Assembly: GCF_033441515.1 (NCBI RefSeq)
Contig: NZ_JAWQJT010000001.1
Span: 4,278,001 to 4,342,000 of the forward strand
Source: Amycolatopsis solani
Lineage (GTDB): Bacteria > Actinomycetota > Actinomycetes > Mycobacteriales > Pseudonocardiaceae
Length of the DNA: 64,000 bases
Direction of reading: 5' to 3'
Shown: positions 26,575-33,823 of the stretch, piece after piece
How positions within the stretch are numbered: the first letter of the stretch is position 1
Layout of the letters: every line of letters starts with the position of its first letter
Notes under the pieces: model-generated
What the model was told of the DNA's origin: nothing
Databases searched by the model: none
Seen by the model: the letters and a program-made list of their open reading frames with translations, nothing else
Translations under genes and position numbers: made by a program

Positions 26575-26617
26575 GGAAAAAGAAAACGGGCGTCATGGCC
26601 AGTGGCATGACACCCGT
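26575..26617 (-). terminator. Rho-independent terminator of the GntR gene
   Basis: On the minus strand ACGGGtGTCATG pairs with CATGACgCCCGT around an 8-nt loop (one mismatch) and is followed by TTTTCTTTTT. It lies 15 bp after the regulator stop codon. Confidence 0.85.
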
Positions 26618-26631
26618 TCAGGTGAAAGTGG

Positions 26632-27267
26632 CTACACTTCCACGAACTTCCAGAACCGCGAGACGTGTTCCTCCATGAGCCGGCCGGCCCGCTCGGCGTC
26701 CCGGCGCTCGATCGCCTCCGCGATCGCGGTGTGCTCGCCCTGCGCTTGCTTCAGGTCCGTGCTCAACCGGTTCTTCTGGAGGTAGAAGTCGTTGAGGTCC
26801 CAGGTGTCCATGGCCAGTTCGGCCAGCCGCTGGTTGCCGGACGCGGCCAGCACGGCGGAGTGGAAGTCGCGGTTGGCCCCGGCGAAGGCCAGTGCGTCGT
26901 TCCGCTTGGCCGGGCCGGTGCCGCGCACCAGCATGTCGTCGATCTCGGCCAGCTGGGCGTCGGTGGCGGTGAGGGCCGCCAGCCGCGCGCCCGCTCCTTC
27001 GAGGATGCCCGCCACCGCGAAGTGGTCGCGCACCTTGCGTTCGTCCGGGACCGCCACCTGGCAGCCGACCTGCGGGATGACCGAGATGAACCCGGCCGAG
27101 GCCAGTCGCATCACCGCGTCCATCACCGGCCTGCGGCTCACGCCGAATTCCGTGGCGAGGTCGTAGGTGCTGAGGATCTCGCCGAACTGGTGGCGTCCCT
27201 CGAGCAGCTGGCCGAGGAGCGCCTGGTAGATCTGATCCGTCTTGGTGACTGACGCGGTCATGGGCAT
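26632..27267 (-). CDS. GntR-family (FCD domain) regulator, likely repressor of the aromatic catabolic genes
   Basis: 211 residues with a winged helix-turn-helix (~10-75, including STYDLATEFGVSRRPVMDAV) and an all-helical FCD ligand-binding domain (~85-205) with the usual metal-binding His and Asp positions (RDFHSAVL, EEHVSRFW). Start taken at 27267; a second Met two codons later is possible. It is flanked by its own terminator and by operator-like site C about 53-70 bp upstream. Rhodococcal nar clusters also use GntR-type regulators (known). It is the natural candidate for binding the four shared sites. Confidence 0.88.
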   Translation of the reverse strand: MPMTASVTKTDQIYQALLGQLLEGRHQFGEILSTYDLATEFGVSRRPVMDAVMRLASAGFISVIPQVGCQVAVPDERKVRDHFAVAGILEGAGARLAALTATDAQLAEIDDMLVRGTGPAKRNDALAFAGANRDFHSAVLAASGNQRLAELAMDTWDLNDFYLQKNRLSTDLKQAQGEHTAIAEAIERRDAERAGRLMEEHVSRFWKFVEV

Positions 27268-27319
27268 GGACTATCCGGCCCTTCGGTGCGGGAAGGTCGG
27301 TGCGGACGTACTGGTGATC

Positions 27320-27337
27320 ACGCCGAGATTCTAGCGT
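27320..27337. promoter_or_regulatory. Operator-like site C, upstream of the GntR gene
   Basis: On the minus strand the site reads ACGCTAGAATCTCGGCGT: the shared CTAGAATCT core inside ACGC/GCGT half-sites. This would allow autoregulation. Confidence 0.65.
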
Positions 27338-27435
27338 GTCAGTGACGAGCTGTGGCGCACCGAAGCGAAGGCTGTCGCGCGGTGACCGGCTCATTGGGCC
27401 GGGTGGAGCAGGGGTTCGCGCCGTCCGGGGCAGTG

Positions 27436-27469
27436 CTGAAGCCGGAGCGGGCGCCCGCTCCGGCTTCAG
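27436..27469. terminator. 34-bp perfect palindrome terminating the SCP2-like gene
   Basis: The 17-nt arm CTGAAGCCGGAGCGGGC is followed directly by its exact complement. It begins 17 bp past the stop of the minus-strand SCP2-like gene. There is no T-tract. Confidence 0.7.
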
Positions 27470-27485
27470 GTGCCCGCGGCCGTGG

Positions 27486-27884
27486 TCAGTCCACCGACCA
27501 GTCGGTGTCGTCGATCTGACCGAACATCTTCATGGCGGCTTCGAGCCCGGGCAGGTTGGCCAGCGCCACCGACATGGAGCCGCGGAACTTGACCTTCCGG
27601 GTGACCATCGCCTTGGCGGCGGGCAGCTCACCCTCGCCGAGGCGCTGCCAGGTCTCCACCTTGGCCGTCAGCACGAAGTCCGGCTTCACGCCTTCGGCCG
27701 GGACGCCGGCCCGCACGACCTCGCCGGCGTTCACCTCGATCTGGCCCGCGCGGCTCTCGTCCTCCGCGAGCCGGTATTCGACGACCATGCTCAGCTTCTT
27801 GAGGCCCTCACGTGTGGCGTCCGTGGTGTTCCAGAGCTCGGCGTAGGACTTCATCCACTCCGGCGACAGGACGGGTGTTCCCAT
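27486..27884 (-). CDS. SCP2-like small lipid/sterol-carrier domain protein
   Basis: 132 residues forming one compact alpha/beta domain (EYRLAEDESRAGQIEVNAGE, PDFVLTAKVETWQRL, KFRGSMSVALANLPGLEAAM). The pattern fits the SCP2 sterol-binding fold, which holds hydrophobic ligands in a tunnel. It is divergent from the Rieske operon and shares its 168-bp promoter region, including operator site D. It may bind a hydrophobic aromatic substrate or intermediate; that role is inferred from context only. Confidence 0.65.
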   Translation of the reverse strand: MGTPVLSPEWMKSYAELWNTTDATREGLKKLSMVVEYRLAEDESRAGQIEVNAGEVVRAGVPAEGVKPDFVLTAKVETWQRLGEGELPAAKAMVTRKVKFRGSMSVALANLPGLEAAMKMFGQIDDTDWSVD

Positions 27885-27929
27885 GGTGCGCTCTCCTTCG
27901 GTTCGCCTCCGCGGCGGACAACTTGGGGT

Positions 27930-27965
27930 TTGACAACGAGGCTGAAGATACTAGTATCTTAGAAA
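27930..27965 (+). promoter_or_regulatory. Promoter of the Rieske operon with overlapping operator site D
   Basis: -35 TTGACA (27930-27935), 16-bp spacer, -10 TAGTAT (27952-27957). The -10 lies inside AGATACTAGTATCT, a perfect 14-bp palindrome (27946-27959), and within ATACTAGTATCTTAGAAA (27948-27965), which matches site A at 14 of 18 positions. Overlap with the -10 suggests repression. Confidence 0.7.
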
Positions 27966-28029
27966 TCCAGTCAAGCAGTCGCCGCGGCCCGGCTCATTGT
28001 GGGCCCGCGATTCTTCGGAGGAGACAAAG

Positions 28030-28059
28030 ATGTCCGATGCCAAGGCGGTCACATGTTGA
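28030..28059 (+). CDS. Possible 9-residue leader peptide coupled to the Rieske alpha gene
   Basis: ATG at 28030 follows the strong ribosome binding site GGAGGAGA and encodes MSDAKAVTC, then TGA. Its stop lies 4 bp past the alpha-subunit ATG (28053), in another frame, so ribosomes ending here could restart on the alpha gene. The alpha gene has no comparable ribosome binding site of its own. Confidence 0.45.
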   Translation: MSDAKAVTC

Positions 28060-29441
28060 GGAATGAACTCCGGCAGATCCTCGAGAAGGGTTTGCACGAC
28101 GTAGAGGCCGACTGGACCGTTCCGGCCGCGATCATCAACGACCCGGAGATGCACGACGCCGAGCGCGAGCGCGTCTTCGGCCGCTCGTGGGTTTTCCTCG
28201 CCCACGAAAGCGAAATCCCGGAGCGCGGCGACTACGTCGTCCGGTACATCTCGGAAGACCAGTTCATCGTCTGCCGTGACGAGGACGGCGAGGTCCGCGG
28301 GCACCTGAACAGCTGCCGCCACCGCGGCATGCAGGTCTGCCGCGCCGAAATGGGGAACGCGTCCCACTTCCGCTGCCCGTACCACGGGTGGACCTACAAC
28401 AACAAAGGCAGTCTCGTCGGCGTGCCCGCCGGGCGCGAGGCGTACGGCAACAAGCTGGACAAGTCCCTGTGGCAGCTCAAGCCCGTCCCGAAGCTGGACA
28501 CCTACAAGGGGCTGATCTTCGGCTGCCTCGACCCGGACGCCCAGTCCCTCGACGACTACCTCGGGGACATGAAGTTCTACCTCGACATCGTGCTGGACCG
28601 CAGTGACGCCGGCCTGCAGGTCGTCGGCGCCCCGCAGCGCTGGGTCGTCGACGCGAACTGGAAGCTCGGCGCCGACAACTTCATCGGCGACGCCTACCAC
28701 ACGATGATGACCCACCGGTCCATGGTGGAACTCGGGCTGGCCCCGCCGGACCCGAAGTTCGCGCTCTACGGCGAGCACGTGCACACCGAGCACGGCCACG
28801 GCCTCGGCATCATCGGCCCGCCGCCGGGCATCCCGCTGCCCGAGTTCCTGGGCATGCCGGAGAACATCGTCGAGCAGTTGCAGCGCCGGCTTTCGCCGGA
28901 GCAGGTCGAGGTGTTCCGGCCGGTCGCGTTCATCCACGGCACCGTGTTCCCGAACCTGTCGATTGGCAACTTCCTGATGTCGAAGGACCACGTCTCGCCG
29001 CCGACGTCGTTCCTCACGCTCCGCCTGTGGCACCCGCTCGGCCCGGACAAGATGGAGATCATGTCCTTCTTCCTCGTCGAGAAGGAAGCGCCGGACTGGT
29101 ACAAGGAGGAGAGCTACCAGGCCTACGTGCGCACGTTCGGGATTTCCGGTGCGTTCGAACAGGACGACGCCGAGAACTGGCGCAGCATCACCCGGGTGCT
29201 GGGTGCCCAGTACGCCAAGAAGATGGAGCTCAACTACCAGATGGGCCGCGGCGTCTACGAGCCCGACCCCGACTGGCCCGGTCCCGGCAAGGCGTTCCCG
29301 ATGGACTACGCCGAAGCCAACCAGCGCAACTTCATGGAGTACTGGATGCAGCTGATGGTGACGGACCCGGCGCCACACAACAAAAACGGCAAAGTCTCCG
29401 ACGCCGCCGCGGCCGAAGCGCTCACCCGGGCGGAGGCGTAG
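28053..29441 (+). CDS. Rieske non-haem iron ring-hydroxylating dioxygenase, large (alpha) subunit
   Basis: 462 residues. The Rieske [2Fe-2S] ligands are C88/H90 (CRHRG) and C108/H111 (CPYHGW). The catalytic iron site is H216, H221 and D372 or D373 (QDDAENW), with bridging D213, in the same spacing as naphthalene dioxygenase. Overall it resembles NarAa, NidA and PhdA-type oxygenases of actinobacteria that attack bicyclic or polycyclic aromatics. It adds O2 to form a cis-dihydrodiol. A GTG at 27999 in frame is unlikely as start because the ribosome binding site lies after it. No ferredoxin or reductase gene adjoins; a rubredoxin and fused ETF do. Confidence 0.92.
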   Translation: MLRNELRQILEKGLHDVEADWTVPAAIINDPEMHDAERERVFGRSWVFLAHESEIPERGDYVVRYISEDQFIVCRDEDGEVRGHLNSCRHRGMQVCRAEMGNASHFRCPYHGWTYNNKGSLVGVPAGREAYGNKLDKSLWQLKPVPKLDTYKGLIFGCLDPDAQSLDDYLGDMKFYLDIVLDRSDAGLQVVGAPQRWVVDANWKLGADNFIGDAYHTMMTHRSMVELGLAPPDPKFALYGEHVHTEHGHGLGIIGPPPGIPLPEFLGMPENIVEQLQRRLSPEQVEVFRPVAFIHGTVFPNLSIGNFLMSKDHVSPPTSFLTLRLWHPLGPDKMEIMSFFLVEKEAPDWYKEESYQAYVRTFGISGAFEQDDAENWRSITRVLGAQYAKKMELNYQMGRGVYEPDPDWPGPGKAFPMDYAEANQRNFMEYWMQLMVTDPAPHNKNGKVSDAAAAEALTRAEA

Positions 29442-29446
29442 CGACC

Positions 29447-29965
29447 ATGACCACTGCAACGGAAATCACCGACGCCACGGTCCGCGAAGTCACCGAGTGG
29501 CTGTTCACCGAAGCCGAACTGCTCGACGCGGGCAAGTACCGCGAGTGGCTCGACCTGGTGGCCGAGGACCTGTCGTACGTCGTGCCGCTGCGGGTCACGC
29601 GTGAGCGTGAAGCCGACACGGACATCGTCGAGGGGATGACCCTGATGGACGACGACTGGGACTCGATGGAAATGCGCGTGCTGCGCCTGGAAACCGAGTA
29701 CGCGTGGGCGGAGGACCCGCCGTCGCGCTCCCGGCACTTCGTGACCAACGTCCGGGTCGCCGCCGGCGAAACGGCGGACGAGGTGGCCGTGAAGTCGAAC
29801 CTGCTGCTCTACCGCACCCGCGGCGACGTCGCGACGTTCGACATCCTCTCCGGCGAGCGCCACGACGTGCTCCGCCGGGTGGCCGGTGGCTACCGGCTCG
29901 CCAAGCGGGTGGTCGTGCTCGACCAGACCACCATCATGACGCACAACCTCGCCCTGATCATGTGA
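29447..29965 (+). CDS. Ring-hydroxylating dioxygenase small (beta) subunit
   Basis: 172 residues of the cystatin/SnoaL-like beta-subunit fold, with the typical opening helix (VREVTEWLFTEAELLDAGKYREWLDLVAEDLSYVVPLR, split here as one region) and the central ETEYAWAEDPPSRSRHFVTN segment. It is structural, supporting the alpha3beta3 hexamer. It starts 5 bp after the alpha stop and is followed 13 bp later by the 90-residue gene. Confidence 0.9.
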   Translation: MTTATEITDATVREVTEWLFTEAELLDAGKYREWLDLVAEDLSYVVPLRVTREREADTDIVEGMTLMDDDWDSMEMRVLRLETEYAWAEDPPSRSRHFVTNVRVAAGETADEVAVKSNLLLYRTRGDVATFDILSGERHDVLRRVAGGYRLAKRVVVLDQTTIMTHNLALIM

Positions 29966-29978
29966 CGGAGGCAGTTCG

Positions 29979-30251
29979 GTGACCATCATCCACAACGAGG
30001 GCCAGGACCCGATCATCCAGATCGCCAACGAATTCACGGTGATCCAGGTCAGCTACACCAGCACCGGCCAGCGGGAACGCCTCCTCGTCAGCTCGCCCCG
30101 GCTCGGGTTCCAGACCCTGCTCGACCCGCTGCAGCTGGAAAGCCTCACCTGGCAGCCACCCGAAACGTTCTCGAAGCTGCTCGACACCCCGTACGGCCCC
30201 GGGACGGAGCTCAACGCGCGCCCGCTGTCGGCTCTGCTCGGAAAGGACTGA
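29979..30251 (+). CDS. 90-residue conserved-looking protein between oxygenase and dehydrogenase genes
   Basis: Starts with GTG 5 bp after GGAGGCAG. The sequence is a mixed alpha/beta single domain without Cys or His clusters (IANEFTVIQVSYTSTGQRER, LLVSSPRLGFQTLLDPLQ), so it is not a ferredoxin. No family is recognised. Tight packing in the operon and normal codon use support expression; an accessory or assembly role for the oxygenase is possible. Confidence 0.6.
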   Translation: MTIIHNEGQDPIIQIANEFTVIQVSYTSTGQRERLLVSSPRLGFQTLLDPLQLESLTWQPPETFSKLLDTPYGPGTELNARPLSALLGKD

Positions 30252-30256
30252 TTCCC

Positions 30257-31072
30257 ATGGGTTTCCTGGACGGGAAGGTCGCACTGGTCACCGGCGGGGG
30301 ATCCGGCATCGGCCGGGCCGTGGTCGACCTCTACGTGCGAGAGGGCGCGAAGGTCGGCATCCTCGAGATCTCGCCGGAGAAGGCGCGGGACCTGCAGGAG
30401 AAACTGCCCGCGGACGCCGTCGTCGTGACCCAAGGCGACGCGACTTCCATGTGGGACAACGAACGCGCGGTCGCGGACGTGACGGAAGCGTTCGGCTCGC
30501 TCACCACCGTGGTCTGCGCGGTCGGCGTGTTCGACTACTTCACGGAGCTCCCGCAGCTGCCGAAGGACAAGATCGGTGAGGCGTTCGACCAGCTCTTCGC
30601 CGTCAACGTGAAGAGCAACCTGCTGACCGTGAAGGCGGCGCTGGACCAGCTGATCGAGAACCGCGGCCAGGTCATCCTCACCATTTCCAACGCCGGGTTC
30701 TACCCCGGTGGCGGCGGTCCGCTCTACGTGTCGTCGAAGTTCGCCGTCCGCGGTCTGGTGACCGAGCTGGCGTACGAGCTTTCGCCGCACGTGCGGGTCA
30801 ACGGCGTGGCTCCCGGCGGCACGATCACGGACCTGCGCGGGATTCCCGCGCTGGCCAGCGAAGGCCAGTCGCTGAAGGACGTCCCGGACATCGAAGGCCT
30901 GATCAAGGGGATCAACCCCCTGGGCGTCGTCGCCCAGCCGGAGGACCACTCCTGGGCTTACGCGTTCCTCGCCGCGAAGGAACGCGCGCCCGCGGTCACC
31001 GGCACGATCATCCACAGCGACGGCGGGCTGGGCGTGCGCGGGATGACGCGCATGGCGGGGCTCGAGCCCTGA
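30257..31072 (+). CDS. cis-Dihydrodiol dehydrogenase (NahB/BphB/NarB-type SDR)
   Basis: 271 residues with cofactor motif TGGGSGIG (12-19), catalytic S144 ([17 protein letters not shown]), Y157 and K161. SNAGFYPxGGGPLY and the C-terminal DGGLGVRG are hallmarks shared with NahB and BphB (compared from memory). It oxidises the Rieske product to a catechol-type diol with NAD+. It lies 5 bp after the 90-residue gene, so the oxygenase, this enzyme and the downstream steps are made together. Confidence 0.92.
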   Translation: MGFLDGKVALVTGGGSGIGRAVVDLYVREGAKVGILEISPEKARDLQEKLPADAVVVTQGDATSMWDNERAVADVTEAFGSLTTVVCAVGVFDYFTELPQLPKDKIGEAFDQLFAVNVKSNLLTVKAALDQLIENRGQVILTISNAGFYPGGGGPLYVSSKFAVRGLVTELAYELSPHVRVNGVAPGGTITDLRGIPALASEGQSLKDVPDIEGLIKGINPLGVVAQPEDHSWAYAFLAAKERAPAVTGTIIHSDGGLGVRGMTRMAGLEP

Positions 31073-31092
31073 TCCGCCCGCCGCACCAAGCG

Positions 31093-31134
31093 AGGAGACG
31101 GCCTCGGAAACCCCGAGTTCCGGGGCCGTCTCCT
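31093..31134 (+). terminator. Hairpin between the dehydrogenase and rubredoxin genes
   Basis: AGGAGACGGCC pairs with GGCCGTCTCCT (11 bp) around a 20-nt loop. There is no T-tract, so it may be a terminator, attenuator or processing site dividing the operon. Confidence 0.6.
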
Positions 31135-31157
31135 GTCCACCTCGAAAGGAGGCGTCG

Positions 31158-31415
31158 ATGAAGACGCTGGTGGCTACCGAAGAAACCCAGGCCGATCCGG
31201 ACACCGCGCTGTGGATCTGCGACGTCTGCCAGGACGTGTACGACCCCCGCCTCGGCGACCCCGAGGGCGGGATCGAGCCCGGCACGTCGTTCGCCGACAT
31301 CCCGGACGACTGGGTCTGCCCGGTGTGCGGGGCGCGCAAGAAGGAGTTCCGGATGCTCGCGCCGGGCGAAGAGTACGACGTCGAGGACGACGCTTACGCG
31401 GGAGCGCAGGGGTGA
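31158..31415 (+). CDS. Rubredoxin
   Basis: 85 residues with the two iron-binding knuckles CDVC (about 21-24) and CPVC (about 54-57) and the conserved [13 protein letters not shown] and [11 protein letters not shown] segments. The N-terminal ~17 residues and the acidic C-terminal tail extend beyond the core. Rubredoxins pass single electrons, often to oxygenases. The stop overlaps the GTG start of the fused ETF gene. Rhodococcal naphthalene clusters also carry rubredoxin genes (recalled knowledge). Confidence 0.92.
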   Translation: MKTLVATEETQADPDTALWICDVCQDVYDPRLGDPEGGIEPGTSFADIPDDWVCPVCGARKKEFRMLAPGEEYDVEDDAYAGAQG

Positions 31416-33199
31416 GCACGCCGGGCCGCGTCCTCGTCTGCCTCAAGCAGGTCCCGGTGCCGGGCCGGGGTGTCTTCGACGAACGCACGAAACGGATCCG
31501 CCGGGACGACGACCAGGTCGTCACCAACCCGCCGGACCTGCACGCGCTGGCGCACGCGCTGTCCCTGCGGGCGGAGACCGGCTGGGAGGTGGTGGCCGTG
31601 ACGATGGGCCCGCCCGCGGCCGCGGAGACCCTGCTCGACGCCCTGCGCCGCGGTGCCGACCGGGCCGTGCACCTGGTCGACCGCCGCTTCGCCGGCGCCG
31701 ACACCCTGGCGACGGCCCGCACGCTCGCCCGGCTCGTCGACCGGGAGCGGCCGGACTTGGTCCTCACCGGCCGGTGGACGCTCGACGGGGGCACCGCCCA
31801 GGTCGGCCCGCAGGTCGCGGAGCTGGCCGGGCTCCCGCAGCTGACGCAGGCCACGAACCTGCGGATCGGCGACGGGGTGCTCGCCGCCGACGTCGAAACC
31901 GACGTCGGCCGGGAAGCCTGGACCGTCGCGCTGCCCGCGGTGGTCGCCGTCGGGCGGGGTACCGAACCGCCGTGGGTGACCGAAGCGAACCCGTCGGCCG
32001 TCGAAACCCTCACCGCCGAGGACCTCGGCGGAGGGCCGAAGGACTTCGGCACCCGGGGTTCGCCGACCTTCGTGGCCGAGATCCGGCACGAGGCGCGCGA
32101 ACGCCGGGCCGAGTACGTCGGGGCGGGGTTCGACACCGCGGCCCTGCTGGAGACGGCCTTCGCGCCGCTCGAGCCCGAGGCCGAAGTCGTCGTGGCCGCC
32201 CCGTCGCGCGAGATCTGGACGGTCGCCGAGCCGCTGCCCGGCGGTGGCCTCCACCCGGCGAGTCTCGAAGCGCTGGCCTGCGCCCGCTCGGTCGCCGGCG
32301 ACCTGCAGGCCACGATCGTCGCGGTGCTGCCGTGCGACCAGCCGCACGACCTCCCGCGCGTGCTCTACGCGCACGGGGCCGACCGGGTGCTGGTGCTGCG
32401 GGGCACCGAGCCGGCGGACTACCGCACGGACCTGGTCACCGACGCACTGAGCACGGCCATCGCCGCGCACACGCCGTTCGCGGTGATCGCGCCCTTCAGC
32501 GCCCGTGGCCGCGACTACGCCCCGCGCGTCGCCGCCCGGCTCGGGCTCGGCCTGACCGGGGACTTCACCGCCCTGGAAGTCCGTGACGCCGACACCGACG
32601 AGCCCGACCTGCTCTGGCTCAAGCCGGCCCTGTCGGCGGACGTGGTCGCGCCGGTGATCGCGCACTCGACGCCGTCGATGGGCACGCTGCGGCCCGGTTC
32701 CTTCACCGCGCGAGCGGTGCGCGACCAGCGGGAGCCGGACGTCGAGTTCGCCGGTGGTACCGCGACCGGTGACGCCTCGTACACCGCGGTCGAGCGCCGG
32801 ATCGAGCGCCCGGACGGCCCGCGGCTCGCCGCGGCCCGGCTGGTCATCGGGCTCGGGCCGGGCCTGGGTACCGGGGCCCGCCGCGTCGCCGGACGCGTCG
32901 CCGAGACGCCGGGCATCGCGCTCGTCGCGACGGCCGCCGCGGTCGCCGCGGGGGAGGCACCTCCGCAGCTCGAGATCGGCCCGCTGGCCCGCAGCATCGC
33001 GCCCGCCGTCTACCTCGGGTTCGGGCGGCACGACCTCGGCACGCTCCACGCGGTCAAGGCCGCCGGCCGGATCGTCGTCGTCGACCCGGGCGCCTGGCTC
33101 GACGCCTTCACCGGTCTCGTCGACACCGTCGTCACCGCGAACGTCGAGGGGGTCCTGCTGGATCTGCTGCTGGCGACGGCGGGCGCGGTCGCCAGCTGA
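31412..33199 (+). CDS. Fused electron-transfer flavoprotein (EtfB-EtfA in one chain)
   Basis: 595 residues. Residues ~1-255 are EtfB-like ([46 protein letters not shown]). Residues ~265-595 are EtfA-like, with an N-terminal alpha/beta domain and a C-terminal FAD domain in which the usual QxGxTGKxVxPxLYIAxGISG region survives as [21 protein letters not shown]. The fusion is unusual because EtfA and EtfB are normally separate. GTG start overlaps the rubredoxin stop (GTGA), so the two are coupled and may form an electron chain. The FAD region is divergent and flavin binding should not be assumed. Confidence 0.8.
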   Translation: MSTPGRVLVCLKQVPVPGRGVFDERTKRIRRDDDQVVTNPPDLHALAHALSLRAETGWEVVAVTMGPPAAAETLLDALRRGADRAVHLVDRRFAGADTLATARTLARLVDRERPDLVLTGRWTLDGGTAQVGPQVAELAGLPQLTQATNLRIGDGVLAADVETDVGREAWTVALPAVVAVGRGTEPPWVTEANPSAVETLTAEDLGGGPKDFGTRGSPTFVAEIRHEARERRAEYVGAGFDTAALLETAFAPLEPEAEVVVAAPSREIWTVAEPLPGGGLHPASLEALACARSVAGDLQATIVAVLPCDQPHDLPRVLYAHGADRVLVLRGTEPADYRTDLVTDALSTAIAAHTPFAVIAPFSARGRDYAPRVAARLGLGLTGDFTALEVRDADTDEPDLLWLKPALSADVVAPVIAHSTPSMGTLRPGSFTARAVRDQREPDVEFAGGTATGDASYTAVERRIERPDGPRLAAARLVIGLGPGLGTGARRVAGRVAETPGIALVATAAAVAAGEAPPQLEIGPLARSIAPAVYLGFGRHDLGTLHAVKAAGRIVVVDPGAWLDAFTGLVDTVVTANVEGVLLDLLLATAGAVAS

Positions 33200-33222
33200 A
33201 AACCCGAATCCCGAGGAGGACC

Positions 33223-33774
33223 ATGAGTACCGCCGCGCCGGCGGCGAGCGTCGACCCCAGGCGGTTCCGTGACGCCATGGGCCGGTTCGCCACCGGCATC
33301 ACGATCATCAGCACGCCGACCCCGGCAGGACCGCACTGCATGACCGCCAACGGTTTCATGTCGGTGTCCCTGGTGCCCGCCCTGGTCGTGGTGTCCATCG
33401 CCGAACGCGCGAAGATGCACGACCTCCTCCTGGCCAGCGGCGTCTACGGCGTCAGCGTCCTCGCCGCGGACCAGGAGGCTGTCAGCACGCACTTCAGCGG
33501 CCGGCCGGACCCGGACCTGCGGCCGCGGTTCGACGACCACGCCGGGGTGCCCCTCGTGGCCGGGGCGCTGGCCCAGGTGGCCGCGGAGATCGTCGAGGCA
33601 CACCCCGCCGGCGACCACACGTTGTTCGTCGGCCAGGTCCGCCACCTGGCCGACGGCGCGGGCGAGCCGCTGGTGTTCCACGCCGGCCGCTACCGGCACC
33701 TGCTGAGCCCCGCGGCGGACCCGGAGTACTCCGACGCCTGGTCCGGCTTCTGCCTGGATCCGTTCGGCGCCTGA
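33223..33774 (+). CDS. HpaC/HsaB-type flavin reductase
   Basis: 183 residues of the flavin reductase-like FMN-binding split-barrel family: FRDAMGRFATGITIISTPTP, GPHCMTANGFMSVSLVPALV and GVYGVSVLAADQE. It provides FADH2 or FMNH2 by NAD(P)H oxidation. The only flavin-dependent oxygenase in the island that needs this is the HpaB-type enzyme at 24156-25634, so they probably work together although encoded in different operons. ATG at 33223 with GAGGA upstream. Confidence 0.88.
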   Translation: MSTAAPAASVDPRRFRDAMGRFATGITIISTPTPAGPHCMTANGFMSVSLVPALVVVSIAERAKMHDLLLASGVYGVSVLAADQEAVSTHFSGRPDPDLRPRFDDHAGVPLVAGALAQVAAEIVEAHPAGDHTLFVGQVRHLADGAGEPLVFHAGRYRHLLSPAADPEYSDAWSGFCLDPFGA

Positions 33775-33790
33775 CCCCTGGAGGTACCGC

Positions 33791-33823
33791 ATGCGCACCC
33801 GCCCGACCCGGTGGCTGCCGTGA
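33791..33823 (+). CDS. Possible 10-residue leader peptide coupled to the hydratase gene
   Basis: ATG at 33791 follows GGAGGT and encodes MRTRPTRWLP, then TGA at 33821-33823. That TGA overlaps the hydratase GTG (33820) as GTGA. The layout repeats that before the Rieske alpha gene. Confidence 0.45.
   Translation: MRTRPTRWLP

Noticed and set aside
26492..26631. A small gene between the hydrolase and GntR genes
   Set aside because: The space is accounted for by operator site B and a clear terminator; no frame with a ribosome binding site was found.
27946..27959. AGATACTAGTATCT as an operator separate from the regulon motif
   Set aside because: It overlaps site D almost fully and is better treated as the same site.
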